Source of the DNA: Naganishia liquefaciens
Taxonomy: Eukaryota > Basidiomycota > Tremellomycetes > Filobasidiales > Filobasidiaceae
Assembly: GCA_013423385.1 (NCBI GenBank)
Contig: BLZA01000032.1
Span: forward strand, 682,001-746,000
DNA: 64,000 nt
Reading direction: 5' to 3'
Below, piece after piece: positions 1 to 11,379 of this stretch; the stretch's first letter is position 1; each line of letters begins with the position of its first letter. A model generated the notes under the pieces. That model was given only the letters and a program-made list of their open reading frames with translations. It had not been told where the DNA came from and did no database searches. Made by a program: the position numbers and the translations under genes.

Positions 1-709
1 CATTTCGCCCTCCAAACGGCAGCCAACATGTTCTTGTCGCACGTGGCATGCTTGAGCAACCGAACTCCCGGCCGTTTCCATCTCAGCCTGAAGACGGGTC
101 TGATGTATATGAGCGAGGTCTTACCTTGTGAGTCGACAATTGCCTCAGCAATCGGAAACAACGCTAACGATTCCTGCACAGCATTCGACGCTGCTGCCCC
201 TATTCACCGTTGCAACGAAAAGGTGCCTTTCAGATTGACTCCCAACATGCAGCATTTCATCACACCCACGGGCATCGAAGGCATCTTGACCTCGAGCGTG
301 ATCGCGATGGCCCGAAGCTTGTCCATGCCTGAGTTTGATCTTGAGAGCTGTCTTACTTTGTTCTTGCGAGACGAAGTGAGTGGTCGCCTTGTTTGCTATC
401 GAAATGCCATTCGCTGAATACACGTCTATCAGGTGTCACTTTGGTTCACGATGCACAATCGTCAGAGCGATCACCCGCTGTCTGTATACGCAAATGTCGA
501 AGGCTGGGTCAGGAGGACTGCCGAATTAGGCTTCACAGGAGATGGAATGGAGAAGGTGAGTGGCCGGGCTGTTCACAAGGGTTGACCACTAACGCCTCAT
601 GCAGAATGACTTGACACCTATTACGGCGGTTGTCACAACGTTGATCGCACAGGCGACTAACACCCAGCTCTTGGCGCAGCAGCCGGAGCAGTTCATGCCG
701 TACTTTTAA
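1..709 (+). CDS. TRA1: Tra1, C-terminal end (partial at window start)
   Basis: Tra1/TRRAP is the very large pseudokinase of the PIKK family that recruits SAGA and NuA4 acetyltransferases to activators. Only its last part is here. I read four exons: up to 127, 182-375, 433-555 and 605-709, joined in frame through introns with GTGAGT donors and CAG acceptors. The kinase-like domain shows VPFRLTPNMQHF and a GIEGILTSS stretch, then EFDLE and FLRDE. The protein ends in the FATC-like tail with FMPYF, matching the FMPWF end of yeast Tra1. The 5' part lies outside the window. The stop lies 174 bases from the stop of GCN5 on the opposite strand, so the two genes are convergent. I am confident of the family. 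Confidence 0.9.
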
Positions 710-882
710 TGCTTGGATCAGAAAACTGGATTTGTATATCAGCCAACAAAACCAGCAGTTGTATGAACAAATGTACTGGGATACCATCGGATCCGTTTTG
801 ATAGATCGCCAATGTATCCACCGTACAGAGAGAGCCGTAACTGTGGCATGAGAATGTCGATACAACTTGAAAATGTGAGCAA

Positions 883-3800
883 CTATTTCTTGTCCTTTTT
901 ATCCTTCTTGTCCAGGACGACACCCGTCGCCTGAGCCGTTCGTTTCGCTAGGATCTTATTGAAAGCCTTTTCTAGCGCGTTCGCGGCCTTAGTATACGAA
1001 TTATCGTTCGAATGACCATTATACTGTTTGCAGTTGGCGACGATTAGCTTGACATCGCGGGTGAATTCTTCGAGGTCCTTGTAGTGGTTCGATTCGAGCT
1101 TGAGTTCCATCGTTTGCAGGTCTGCGGTGGATCAGCGTTGGCGAGCATGTGGTGGCTGTCAGACTCACCCATAGGTACTGCGATCACGTCGTAGTAATCC
1201 TTTACCACCGTGCGATCGACGGGTTTGACGAATGGCCAAGCATTGGCATCGTCTACCAAATCGTTCAAAATCTGCTGGAAGAGAACGTATTGAGGTGGAC
1301 GTATGGATGTCCGCAGACTGAAAAGACATTAACGTCTCCTCGTACGAGCGGGTAAGTAACCTACAGTTCATCCATCTGCGCGTCCCATCCGCTCTCAACT
1401 AGGAGGTAAATGAGCGATGACCCCTTCTCGAGAGCAAGACTACGCACCTAGCCCTGGAATATCCTCCTTTGCCAAAGTGATGACCTCGCCGGGTCTCCTA
1501 TTCTTGAACAAGGCGAGGCCCGGACGTACGACGTGCGATTGGGATATCGTCTGTATCTTTGCCAGGACAGCCTGGATGATCCGTCAGCATGAATCCCGAG
1601 CATTTAGCATTTGACACTTGCCGCCTTCTGGTCTGCCAGCATCTGATGGACGTCTGCGTATTTGACTCGGGGAATCATCTTGCACTGTACGCGGCGTTAA
1701 AGACGTTCTGACGGTGAGGACAGACGACCTACCATCATCAGGTTGGCAGAGTCGTAATCTTTGATGTATCCAACCCATCTCTCCCGTGGGAAAGTAATTT
1801 CCTTGCTAAAGCCCTGTAAAGGGTTCAGCGCGTGCGCGGGAACGGCGAGGTGGGACGTACCTGCTTCTTAAAATACCCAATAGCATAATTGTCCGCATAC
1901 GTGAGGAAATGTGTAATTGTCGGATGTGCTTTTCGGACATAATCCTTGACCTGATTCATCATGAATGATCCGTACCCCTGCAACACCACATCATGAACGA
2001 TTGCCCGCAGGCGCCATCAGATTGGACTCACTCGGATCTGCTCCGTGCTTTCAACAGCACAGAAGACGATTTCTGCAAAATTTCTACTCTCAAACGGTCG
2101 ATAACAGATCCCTCCGACTACGCGCCATCCACGTTTGACAATCGCCATTGAATAATGCTTATCGTCGAGTACGAGCCGCGTAATGTATTCGCGCGGCATC
2201 TTGGGCAATTGTCGCTGGAAGAGGTTCTTGAGTCCGATCAAAACGATGGAGCTTGCAGGCGAGGGCTCGGACGACGAAACGACGGGCAACTTGATGTAGC
2301 CCTTTTCGTATTCGACTTGCGCGGGCTTGGGCGGCAGTTTTTCCTGTTTGGTTATGTGAGAGGGGAATTTCGAAGCGTGTCAAGGGGCCCACTAACAAAC
2401 TCGATATCTGCCCAGTCATCAACAGCGTCCAATCCATCCGCACCAAGACTGTCGACGAGCCGCTCGGCGTCATCCATATCAATCGTAACGCCATGCGTCA
2501 AGTCATCCACCAGCTTGCCGTCATCCGTCCCTTCCAGCGGCCCCGCATCATCGACCTTCAACTCGGGACTCTGCGGCTCCTCCGTCCCATCCACATCCAT
2601 TGGCTCCGCATCGCCCTCGTCTTCGGCATCCTCTGTCGGGGGCAGCTTGTCCAGTACATTTCCAAGATCATCGACAATCGCGTCTCCGTCCGCTTTGCGC
2701 ACGATCGATACCGGTTCACGCGCCGTCGCGGCCGCTTGCTTGCCCGCTGTCTTGGCGCCCGCGGCATCGGCCTTGGTCTTCAACGGTACTCGTCCGGCAG
2801 GACCACGTTTACCCGTCTTACTCGTCCGAAGACGCTTGGCCGTGGCTTCCTCATCCTCGTCCTCTTCATCCTCGTCTTCTTCCTCTCCATCGGCTTTTCC
2901 GGTGTCCATATTGCCCTCGCCATCCCCATCGGCTTCGGCGTCACCGTCGCCATCGACTCCTTCTGAGGCCTCCCGGTCGTCGTGGGTCCGCTTGAGGCTC
3001 TTGCCCGTCGTCGGCACACCCTTGCCTGCCGTTGCACCGCCCATAGATGCGCGCTTCTCGAACGGCTCTAGTTGTCTGCAAATGATCCCGTCAATCAGAG
3101 TTTCAAACAGGAGATGATTGGGCGAGACATACAGTAATGTTCCTCTGATTTCAGGATTCATGTATGAAAAGTCTAGCAATCTACCGACATCCTGACGAGG
3201 CATTGGAAAGCGGCGAATCAGCACTTGGACAAGGGTTCACCCCCTTTTTTTTCCACACAAATATGTGTTTGAAGAACCAGGACACACCTCGAGCATCTCC
3301 TCGGCGCGATGCGCCACTCTCCGTCTCCGTTGCATTTCATCCCCATCGACACCGCCCTCCTCACGTAGAACCGTATGTCCTGACTCTTTCATCGCATCGT
3401 CCTCGCTTGCTGCGTCATCCCACCCACATCCACAACCGCCGCACGTGTCCCAAAGGCGTTCCGTGGTGGTGGGAACGGCGAGGGGATTGAGCGCTTCCCG
3501 GTTGAAAACTTCGAGGTCTTCGCTAGTCGGCGGTGCCCAGAGGATGATCTTACCGGCGCTTCCTTCCACATCCTCGTCCGTTCCCGCTATTGACGTTGTG
3601 TCCGTTTCTAAACGCCATCCCGGGGGTTTCAACCCTGGACAGTCGCATCCTTCTGTGCGGCACGGTAAGAATCGCGCCAGCTTGATCTGCTGGGTGCGTT
3701 CGGGGAGATATTTGAGCGGAATGCAAGATGGCGGATAGGTGTATATTGGGGGATCGGAGAGTGCAGGTGAGGTGCTTGTGCGCAGAGGAAGAGAGACGAC

Positions 3801-4217
3801 GAGCGGTTGCGAGGCGTTGATCCGGATGGTAAGCTGTGCTTTGCCAGAATCCGATATTGACGGTGCAAGGACATTGTCGAATAATGGCGTGTCCTTGACG
3901 GGATCCGTCTTGGTTGTCGGTATATCGTCATCTTCCTCATCCGAAGATGAAGACGAAGAACTCTCATCCGAGGACTCGCTACTGCTTTCCCCCTTGTCAC
4001 CTCCCATCCCCAATGCTCCACCCGCACTAGTCGTCTCATCCGAAGCTAACAAAGCCTGCAACCTTTCACCGGCGATTCCTCCCGCCGCGGGATCTGCACG
4101 AGCGCGTTTGACGATGAGCGGAGTCGTGGGCGTGTCTGGCGGCGGTGTCAAGTCTGGCGAGGAAGGGGTAGAGGAGGTGCTGGGCGATTTAGGCGGTGCG
4201 AGACGGCGTGGCGGCAT
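883..4217 (-). CDS. GCN5: Gcn5 histone acetyltransferase with long N-terminal region
   Basis: Gcn5 is the SAGA/ADA lysine acetyltransferase for histone H3. Read from 4217 down, the N-terminal ~310 residues hold a Ser/acidic tract, a Cys-rich patch ([11 protein letters not shown], then CGGCGCGW) and [21 protein letters not shown] long acidic, low-complexity linker follows. The GNAT domain has [38 protein letters not shown] and then [13 protein letters not shown]. The C-terminal bromodomain has [16 protein letters not shown] and the KQYNG acetyl-lysine Asn. Exons include 4217-3288, 3191-2397, 2343-2032, 1977-1861, 1813-1733 and 1684-1622. The intron at 1572-1621 has a GC-AG boundary. The start is MPPRRLAP; the protein ends in a repeated KKDKK. 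It is much longer than yeast Gcn5 (439 aa), and the Cys-rich N-terminal part recalls the PCAF-type domain of animal GCN5. The family is certain; exact 3' exon edges are less so. Confidence 0.93.
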
Positions 4218-4374
4218 TTTTTGCGTGCGGTCGGAACCCCAAGGGGATGTAGACTGGACGGAAAGAGAAGAAACAAGGTATAGAGAGATACATGGATGTC
4301 TTGAATTCGCAAGGCGATCGAGAGCTTGTCCTCTAATCAAATATATTTTTACACTCGAGCCGTCTTTCTACCAA

Positions 4375-4474
4375 GGCGCTTTGCCGGAGTGGTTAACGGG
4401 ACAGACTTGAATTCCTCTGATTCAACGTTATCTGTTGGGCTCTGCCCGCGCAGGTTCAAATCCTGCAGGCGTCG
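4375..4474 (+). tRNA. tRNA-Ser(UGA) with intron
   Basis: This folds as a class II tRNA. The acceptor stem pairs GGCGCTT with AGGCGTC, discriminator G73. The D arm is CCGGAGTGGTTAACGG, the anticodon stem ACAGA/TCTGT, the long variable arm pairs GGGC with GCCC, and the T arm is GCAGG-TTCAAAT-CCTGC. The anticodon is TGA, followed by A37 and an 18-nt intron whose TTCAA can pair with the anticodon loop TTGAA, as in nuclear pre-tRNAs. G73 and the long variable arm favour Ser over Leu. A T-run (TTTGTTTTTT) directly downstream fits a Pol III terminator. A second copy lies inverted at 9731-9830. Confidence 0.9.
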
Positions 4475-4962
4475 ATTTGTTTTTTGCAAGATCTTTTGTC
4501 CCGTCACCTCGCCGTCGCCCTTTTCCTCGATGACTTCTTTGTTCCCGGGTCAAAGTAAAACCTATCTGGAAGGACTCTTTGCCCCGCGGTTGCACAGCCT
4601 TGTCTCCGAGGGGATCGTGTCCAAGCAGATTCCGTCGCGAAAGGGCGCGAGATATGAGACATGGCTGAGCGCAGCGCGGTCGAGATAACAAGTGGACTGT
4701 GAAAGCGTAGAACCTCTTTTGAGGAAGATCCGCCTCGCGCTAAGCGGTAAGCCAAGGTGAAGTCCCAATGGATAAATAACCCTCTCCTCGACGAGAAATC
4801 TCGGTGGCGACAGCAGCAGAATCTTATGAGTGTTATATAATACAAATCGAGTGATGGTGCTACGATTCCCTTTACATGTTGACATTCTTTTCATTAATCA
4901 ATCTCTTCGGCAAAGTCATTTCCTTGCCGGTCGTCCTTTCATGTCTCTGCTGTCCAACGTTA
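4475..4962. other. Gap between tRNA-Ser and the kinase gene
   Basis: This holds the Pol III T-run just after the tRNA and the 3' flank of the kinase gene. Small ORFs on both strands overlap each other and the tRNA and have no recognisable product. I see no gene here. Confidence 0.6.
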
Positions 4963-7900
4963 CTATGTTTGCCCAAGATTGGACGGCGCATGGGATATCG
5001 TATTCTTCGGCAACGACGGTGGCGGCGGGGCCAGTGTTCTGAAAAAGTTGTGCGCGAGTGCGGTGGAAACGGACATGCGCCGTTGCGGATCAAAGTGGAG
5101 TAAGCGGGTCACAAGGTCGAGGAATTGCATGCGGAAGTTGTTTGTGACATCTGTCATTCGATTATCGACCTTGATGATTTCCTGTATGCCACGGGTCAGA
5201 ATAGGTATTTGGCAGGCTGGAGCGCAACTCACGCTCAGTGGCTTCATGGCCTTGACAAATTTTTTGCTGTGCTTTGTTGTTTGCGCATTGGGATAATCCA
5301 ACTTGTTGCCCTTGAAAAATTCTCCCTTGGTTTTGCTGCAAGACGTTCAGCATCAATGCGTCTTCGGCACGCGCGGCAACTCACCATGCCCTGTTGGCGA
5401 TCGTCAATGGCATCTTGCCCATGACGACTTCCATCATAGCGAGGTGCTCCAGGTTGTCATGCGTCTGAAACAAAGCATCGCCGGTATAGAACTCGACCAG
5501 TATGCAGCCAATCGAGAAGAGGTCACAAGGGAATGACCAGCCAAGACCTGCATAATGTTAGTTTTGAATGACCTCGGCCACATCACGCTTACCGAGAATG
5601 ATTTCCGGCGCTCGATAATGCCGCGTACTGACAACGCTCGAATGAAACTCGTTGTCGAACGTTGCACTACCGAAATCAATCAACCGAATCTCGGTGTCCC
5701 GCAAAATGTGCTTTGATTTCGAATTGGCGCGCTAAAGAGAGCGTTAGCGAAGTCTCATAATAACGCACGAGTACTCACCCTTTCGCCCGTCTGATAATAG
5801 GCATTTGAGACCAAGAGGATATTCTCCGGCTTCAAATCGGTGTGAATCAGGTTGAGCCGATGTAAGACTGCGCATCATTAGTTCCAGCAGGGCTCAACCG
5901 CCACATCAACGTACACTTGAGGCTGTCCAACAAGCTCGCCGCAAACGATTGGATATGCTTTTCCGGAAACGGCTGAAACTTGTTCTCCTTGAGAAAGTCA
6001 AACACACTCTGGCCATATAGCGGTGTGACGAGACAAATATGGTTCCGCCAATCAAACGTATCCAACAAGTGGATACATTTACTGTACATCGGGTCAGCAG
6101 TTTTTTTCACATGTCGCGTTGCGCACTCACTGCTTGTTCTCTGGATCGTTATCCCTGAGCGTTCGGAGTACCCTGATTTCAATGCCGGCGGCTTCTCTGT
6201 ATTTTGGAACCGCTCGAATGATCTTGACGGCAACCCTGTTCCCCGACTTGTTCTTTTCCGTCGCCTCGACGACTTTACCGAAAGTACCTTGTCCGAGCAG
6301 CCGAATGATGCGGACTGGAAAAGGATAAGAAAAATAGACATGCAGCACATGAGAGCGACTTACACTTTTGCTGAGGCCCAAAGAAGCTTCCTGGCGTAAC
6401 AATATAGTGTCCATCCTTGTCATCGCACGGTGGCGGACCGGCATCCGTTCCCTGGCTCGACTGTGACGGAGCCTGGGCGATCTGCTGTGGTTGTGCCTGC
6501 GCCAGTCTCGGCGCTGGCAAGTCTGTCGGTACGGCATGATGCGGCTGCTGATATGTCGGCCGGCTCGGCGGAAGGATTTGTGGTCGGGAATTGTAGGCCT
6601 TTGTGCTCGATGGTGCGTAATAGTCATTCCTGGTGCTGGGCACATAACCAGACCCATATCCTCCCGTCATGGGCAAATTCCTGTCGGCGGTATATCCGAC
6701 GCCTGTGTTGATGGTCGACTGTGTCGCCGTGGATCCGGCGGTCTGCCGAGGAAATTAGCCAAAGCCGATGCCGAAAGAAACCGGACTTACCCCTCCCTTG
6801 CCATTCCGCACGGATGTCGCTGCGCTCGCGCGATCCTCATAGTCCTGATAATACCCATATCCGTCTTCTGGTTTCCGCCGTTTACTAGTCCCCTGCGCCT
6901 GGTGATATCCATTCGGCAATCCATTCCCAGCGACGCCATTATACGTCGCCGTCGACCTCAACGATGCCGCATTCGAACTGGCCTTGCGCTTCTGCTGCCC
7001 GCCCGTCTGTCCGGGCAAGGGTGCAGGCGTATCATCCTCGACGGCATACACGTCCTGTTCCTTGCCCTCGACGACTTCCCGGAACACGCGGGCGTGTGTC
7101 CGTCCACCGGTCGAGACCGCTGGCGGTGCATTCATGTATCCGCCTGGGTTTCCGGCACTGCCGACGATGCCGCCGTTTGAGTAACGGTAACTCGACATCG
7201 AGGGCCGGCTCGACTGAATGCTCGGTGCGGCGCTTCCTTGGCTGCCTGCCTGTGCGGCGGCGGCGGCTGCTGCCCGTGTCATGCGGGTCGAACTCGGCAA
7301 AGTCGTTTGTGACGTCGACGAGACCTGCGCCGCAGATCGTTTCAGCGGCATGCTGTCGTATGCCTTGTCTCCGTTGCTGTATCGACCTGTACGACCCCGT
7401 CAGCACAGACCCCCAGCACTGCCTTCCCAACTCACGATTGTCCAAATATTCTCCCCTCGTCACGTCTGCGATCCTCCGCAAACTATTCCTGTAAGGAGCT
7501 TCCTCACTCGGCCCTTCCAATTGCCTTCGTTGTCTCGCCTCCAAGTCGTGCTTCTCCTCTTCTAGCAATCGCGCAAACCTGCGCTGATCGTTTTCTTGCC
7601 GCGCGTGGTAGCCCTGACCGGCCTGTTCGTACGTGTACGAAAACGGCTGAACGGTCCCGAGCGGCGATGCTTGACGAGACAGCGAGTGATGCACGTCCGT
7701 GTCTTTATCCCAAACGGGTGCGAGTGTCGGGTATGACCAGTCCTGAACGGCGGTGCTCGCAGGCGGTGGGGATCCGCTGAGTTTTCGCTTCTTAATTTCC
7801 TGCTGTGCCGACGCGTGTGCAGCCGTCCTCGTCGCGTCTGGATAATACACCAATTCAGGCGTCGGATATCGTTCTCTCGTTTCGTAATCTTGTGTGAGCC

Positions 7901-8986
7901 GTTCCTCGGCTCTCGGTGTGGCAAGTGCCGTTGAAGGGAATGCCCGATACGCGTCGCCGATGCTCCACCTCTCGTTTGAATTCCCACCGGAAAATCCCAC
8001 ACTGCTCGGCGCCAGTCCGGCGCTTCTGATGTGTGTTGGGTGCTCGTACTCGTACGATCCGGAATCCGGATATCCCGTACCCCTCCTCGTGACTGATCCT
8101 GCTGTCGAACTACCCTCGACGTCTTGTCGTGGCCAAGTTATCCCCCCGCCGATGGACGCGGTGCTCTGCCAGCTGTTCCGTGGTTGGTCCCACGTTGAAA
8201 CTGCGGTGCCGGAGCTAATGGATGGGTTGCCCGAGATGGAGTCGAGACGTTCTCGTGCGCTAAGTGGACGTCCCGTGAAGTGATGCGGTGCGGGCAGATG
8301 CGAAGGAAGCGGAAGGTGCGGACTGTAACTCGCGTGTTGGGGTACGTGAGAGCGCGGCGATGATACGGCCGAGGGGAATGCCCGATGGGATCCTGTGCCT
8401 GTTGATGGTCTATGCTCGAAGTTCGCGTACGCTGGGTGTGGCGGAGGTAAATGGTACCCTTGAAAGTCGTGATGGCTAATGGAGTCTAGCGGTCTGAATC
8501 GGTCGTCGTTGATGGAGGATCGAAGGGGGAATCCGGTTGCGCTCTGTCTCGAGGTCGGCTATTCGCTGTCAGCCATCATAGCATCAGCAAAAAGGTATTG
8601 CTCACAGTGCTCGCCGAGCCTCTGTCTATGCTCCCGTTCAATCCCTCGGGCCTGACAGCCAATCTCGACCGATACTCTGCCGAATCCGCGCCCGTCGTCG
8701 GAAACGCCTGTTGTTGTTGCTGCTGCTGCTGCTGCTGATGCTGCTCCTCGTCGTGATACCGCTGGTACGATCTCAGCCTCGATGAATACCCTCCCGTCCC
8801 CGGAGCGATTGCCGACGTCAATGTCGCCTCGGACTCACGTCCCGAATCTCCCAATGCTGATGACAGGGCGTACGGGTCCCGCGCATACACGTGTCCGCGC
8901 GCAACGACGGGTGCGTTTCGAGTGGAAATCAAAGGCTGCTCTTCGGGATGTCGTCGTCGTCCGGGCGTGTTGGTGACCGATGACAT
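4963..8986 (-). CDS. LAMMER (CLK-type) dual-specificity protein kinase
   Basis: LAMMER kinases (Kns1, Lkh1, Doa, CLK) phosphorylate SR splicing factors and other nuclear targets. The kinase domain occupies about the last 350 residues: glycine loop [13 protein letters not shown], lysine in VAVKIIRA, catalytic HTDLKPEN, Mg-binding DFGSATF, and the family signature [14 protein letters not shown] near 5450. The final part has [13 protein letters not shown]. Ahead of it lie some 800 residues of disordered Ser/Pro/Gln-rich sequence, with a polyglutamine run near 8710-8740 and a polyalanine run near 7260-7275. Exon 1 is 8986-8606, exon 2 8558-7436, exon 3 7386-6791; many short exons then split the kinase domain. 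The start is the first in-frame ATG (MSSVTNTP) after an upstream stop. The long N-terminal tail is unusual in length and may serve regulation or localisation; that is inference. Confidence 0.93.
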
Positions 8987-9730
8987 GGATGGGTGGGCGG
9001 TGGGGGACGAGACGGTGGCGCAGGAGGGGCCCGTGGGAGGGACGAGGAGCGGGAAATACTCGCTGTTCACTGGCCGCGCTCGCTCGGGGCGCTGTGACGC
9101 GGCTTAGCTTGGGATCGAGTTTCGGGATAATCGCCCCGCTGCCGTCGTCCGAGTTTCCGCTTATTCAAGCAGGCGAGCAGGGTTGCGCTGCTCGGGGACT
9201 CCCTCTTTGCCTTGATAGACAGCCATCTATCCTCCCTTGGCTCGGGTCTCCTTTGACTTGGACGGGTTCAAGGTGCAGGAAAGCTAGGGCTGGCGCAGAA
9301 AAGCCGGAATGCGCTGCGAAACCTCTTTTGCGTCTGGGCACAGCTAATTTTTTCCGGTTATTGATTACATGCACAAGAATTGAGTCTATCTGGGTTGACT
9401 CTGGGCATGAGAACGAGATACATAGACTTGAGAGCTGACTCGGAGATGAGGCGAAAGAAACGGGAGTCGCCGTCAAGACTCTCAAATGTAAGCCTTTCAT
9501 ACGAGAGCATCAACAATGCCCGCGCTTCCCGCTTCGCAAGCCCAAAGGCGGGACACCTCCCATAAAGCAAAGTTCTTCAAGTCTTGCTCTTCTGTCCCGT
9601 CTCCTTGCCGATGCAACTGGACAGCACCTTCACAAAAACGAAGCCCTGCCTACCCTCTCCTTGTACCACAACCTTTTCTCACCCAGTGGACCCTGCACTA
9701 TTCACATCGAAAAAAGAGCAAAAGCAAAGT
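8987..9730. other. Upstream region of the kinase gene
   Basis: This is the likely 5' leader and promoter of the kinase gene (minus strand) plus the 3' flank of the second tRNA-Ser. A run of six A at about 9712-9717 is the Pol III terminator of that tRNA, read on the minus strand. I see no other gene; the ORFs are short and without family features. Confidence 0.5.
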
Positions 9731-9830
9731 CGACGCCTGCAGGATTTGAACCTGCGCGGGCAGAGCCCAACAGATGTCGTTGAATCAGAGGAGTTCAAGT
9801 CTGTCCCGTTAACCACTCCGGCAAAGCGCC
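9731..9830 (-). tRNA. tRNA-Ser(UGA) with intron, second copy
   Basis: This is the same tRNA as at 4375-4474, on the other strand. The mature parts look identical base for base. All differences fall in the intron after position 37 (CTCCTCTGATTCAACGAC here, TTCCTCTGATTCAACGTT in the first copy). That pattern supports the intron assignment and two working copies. The intron keeps the TTCAA that pairs with the anticodon loop. A T-run lies downstream on the minus strand. Together with the first copy it forms a 100-bp inverted repeat around the LAMMER kinase gene. Confidence 0.9.
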
Positions 9831-10412
9831 TTAGAGAGGCGGAAGCATTTTCAAACGTAGGGAACCTTGCTCAGCGAACTGCGTGACACACTGTTTATAT
9901 GGCTTCAGGTAACAAGGGATAGTTCTGCCTTGAGCGATGGTGCTGACAGTAGATGGACACAAATGCTGGAACGTTCATTTGCATGAGACTTGGCGTGAAG
10001 TCGAAGCCCCCCTGCATCCTGAACCCCAATGGCAATGGAGCTATTTGCGACCGAATGGCCGCGGAGGGAGATGCCGGTAGGTGCAGATATGGGCTGTGAC
10101 TTCCGAGTCCCTTCAAAGGTTTGTTTCATTGCCTTGCAGAGCAATTTAGAGGGACTCTATCGCTCGGCTGTGCGAGAAACGCGAAAGGAGAGAACATTTC
10201 GTCATCTCTTTGTCACTTTTGACCGATATGAGTATTGCAGCATGTGCCGCGATCCACCAGAAAAGTATGTGTAATATGCTCGCGGCTGCTACTTTCGAGG
10301 TTTTTTGTTCAAAGAATCCTGTGGTTGTCATATTTAGCCTTCCACCCTGAAGACTCCTTCATATAACGCAAGCCCGTAGCCGTAGATAGCAAGACAAGAA
10401 CATTCATGAATC

Positions 10413-10955
10413 ATGACCGCCGATGCTGACAACACTTCGGATTCCATCGGGTCCCAGCGTGACAGAAATGAAGCAGTGCCTGTTTACTCGCATGCGGAAA
10501 ACCCAGATGCCTTGGATTAATATCCTGATGGTGAAGAACCTCGTAATGATCTGTTGAAGGGAAAGACGGGCGTCCAAGCGCCAAAGCCGGAGACTCCCCG
10601 GGACAAGAAGTACGAAGTTGTTCCGGTGGACCTTCTCGAGGTCATGTCCATATATCTCGAAACATTCGGACCACATCAGGCAAGAACATTTGCAGTATTC
10701 ATATCGAGCATGTTGGACTCCGCAAGTCATCAGCAGCCAGTCCTACCACATGGGAAATGCAGGAGCATGAATTCGATAGCCGAAACAAGCACATCTGAGA
10801 GCGGGTTTTGGGGTATCCATTCAGACCCTGCTCTGCAACATCCTTTAGCTTTAGAGTTCTCAAGTTTACAGACATTTGACCCTTTGAGCCTCGACCAAAT
10901 TACGGAGCCGCCGTTGTCAATGGCAAAAGCTCGCAGGACGAAGCTTGGTAAATAG
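10413..10955 (+). pseudogene. Orphan reading frame with one in-frame stop
   Basis: The frame starts at ATG 10413 (MTADADNTSD) and runs 35 codons to a TAA at 10518. It then stays open in the same frame to 10955, about 180 codons in all. After the stop the product is soluble and of mixed composition (YEVVPVDLLEVMSIYLET, then a Ser-rich part). No ATG lies directly after the stop, so the longer part would need read-through, a weak intron or a non-ATG start. A weak intron (GTGACA donor near 10457, GAAG acceptor near 10536) would keep the frame, but neither site is good. I do not recognise the family. It is either a decayed lineage-specific gene or a gene with odd expression. Confidence 0.35.
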
Positions 10956-11379
10956 CAGCATAGTGGCGAGAGACTCCCATTTGTGACACAATCTCTTCGC
11001 TGTCATCAGGCGTCTTATCCCCCTGAAGTTCTGCGCAGACATCTCCGGCAGAAGGAAATTGTTCATTGCAGCTGCCGGACGAAGAGCTGGCTGCGCTTGT
11101 GCCGGAAGACATACGGACTTCTTCCAGGTGCCTTGTTTCGACGCGCTCCTGGAGCTCGAGAAGGCCACGACGCTTCTGTGGTTGCCTCAAAGTCTCGCTT
11201 CCGATCCTGGAATGCAAGAAGTAGGCGAGCGTTTTGAGAGGGGGCACGCAAGCTGGCTCAAATTGCTCGATGAATGTTGAACTAAGGAAGAAGTCACAGC
11301 CTGTGTGACCAATGTTGTCAATGCTCTTAACGTTGGCGAGGAAGAGAGGAAGAGCCTGTCTCCCCCGGTGTCCAAGCAC
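10900..11379 (-). CDS. Unrecognised ORF, convergent with the preceding orphan
   Basis: This is an open frame of about 160 codons without an ATG near its 5' end; the first in-frame ATG falls in the middle, before SSGTSAASSSSGS. The product has a Lys/Arg/Glu-rich central part and a Ser-rich part. Its 3' end overlaps the 3' end of the plus-strand orphan by about 55 bases. No motif is recognisable and it may be non-coding. It is listed because it is one of the longest open frames in a gene-poor stretch. Confidence 0.2.
   Translation of the reverse strand: MLGHRGRQALPLFLANVKSIDNIGHTGCDFFLSSTFIEQFEPACVPPLKTLAYFLHSRIGSETLRQPQKRRGLLELQERVETRHLEEVRMSSGTSAASSSSGSCNEQFPSAGDVCAELQGDKTPDDSEEIVSQMGVSRHYAAIYQASSCELLPLTTAAP

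Noticed and set aside
2155-3117. A 320-codon plus-strand ORF, Ser-rich, opposite GCN5
   Set aside because: It lies antisense to the acidic low-complexity linker of Gcn5; its Ser runs are the complement of the Asp/Glu codon runs. No start context or family.
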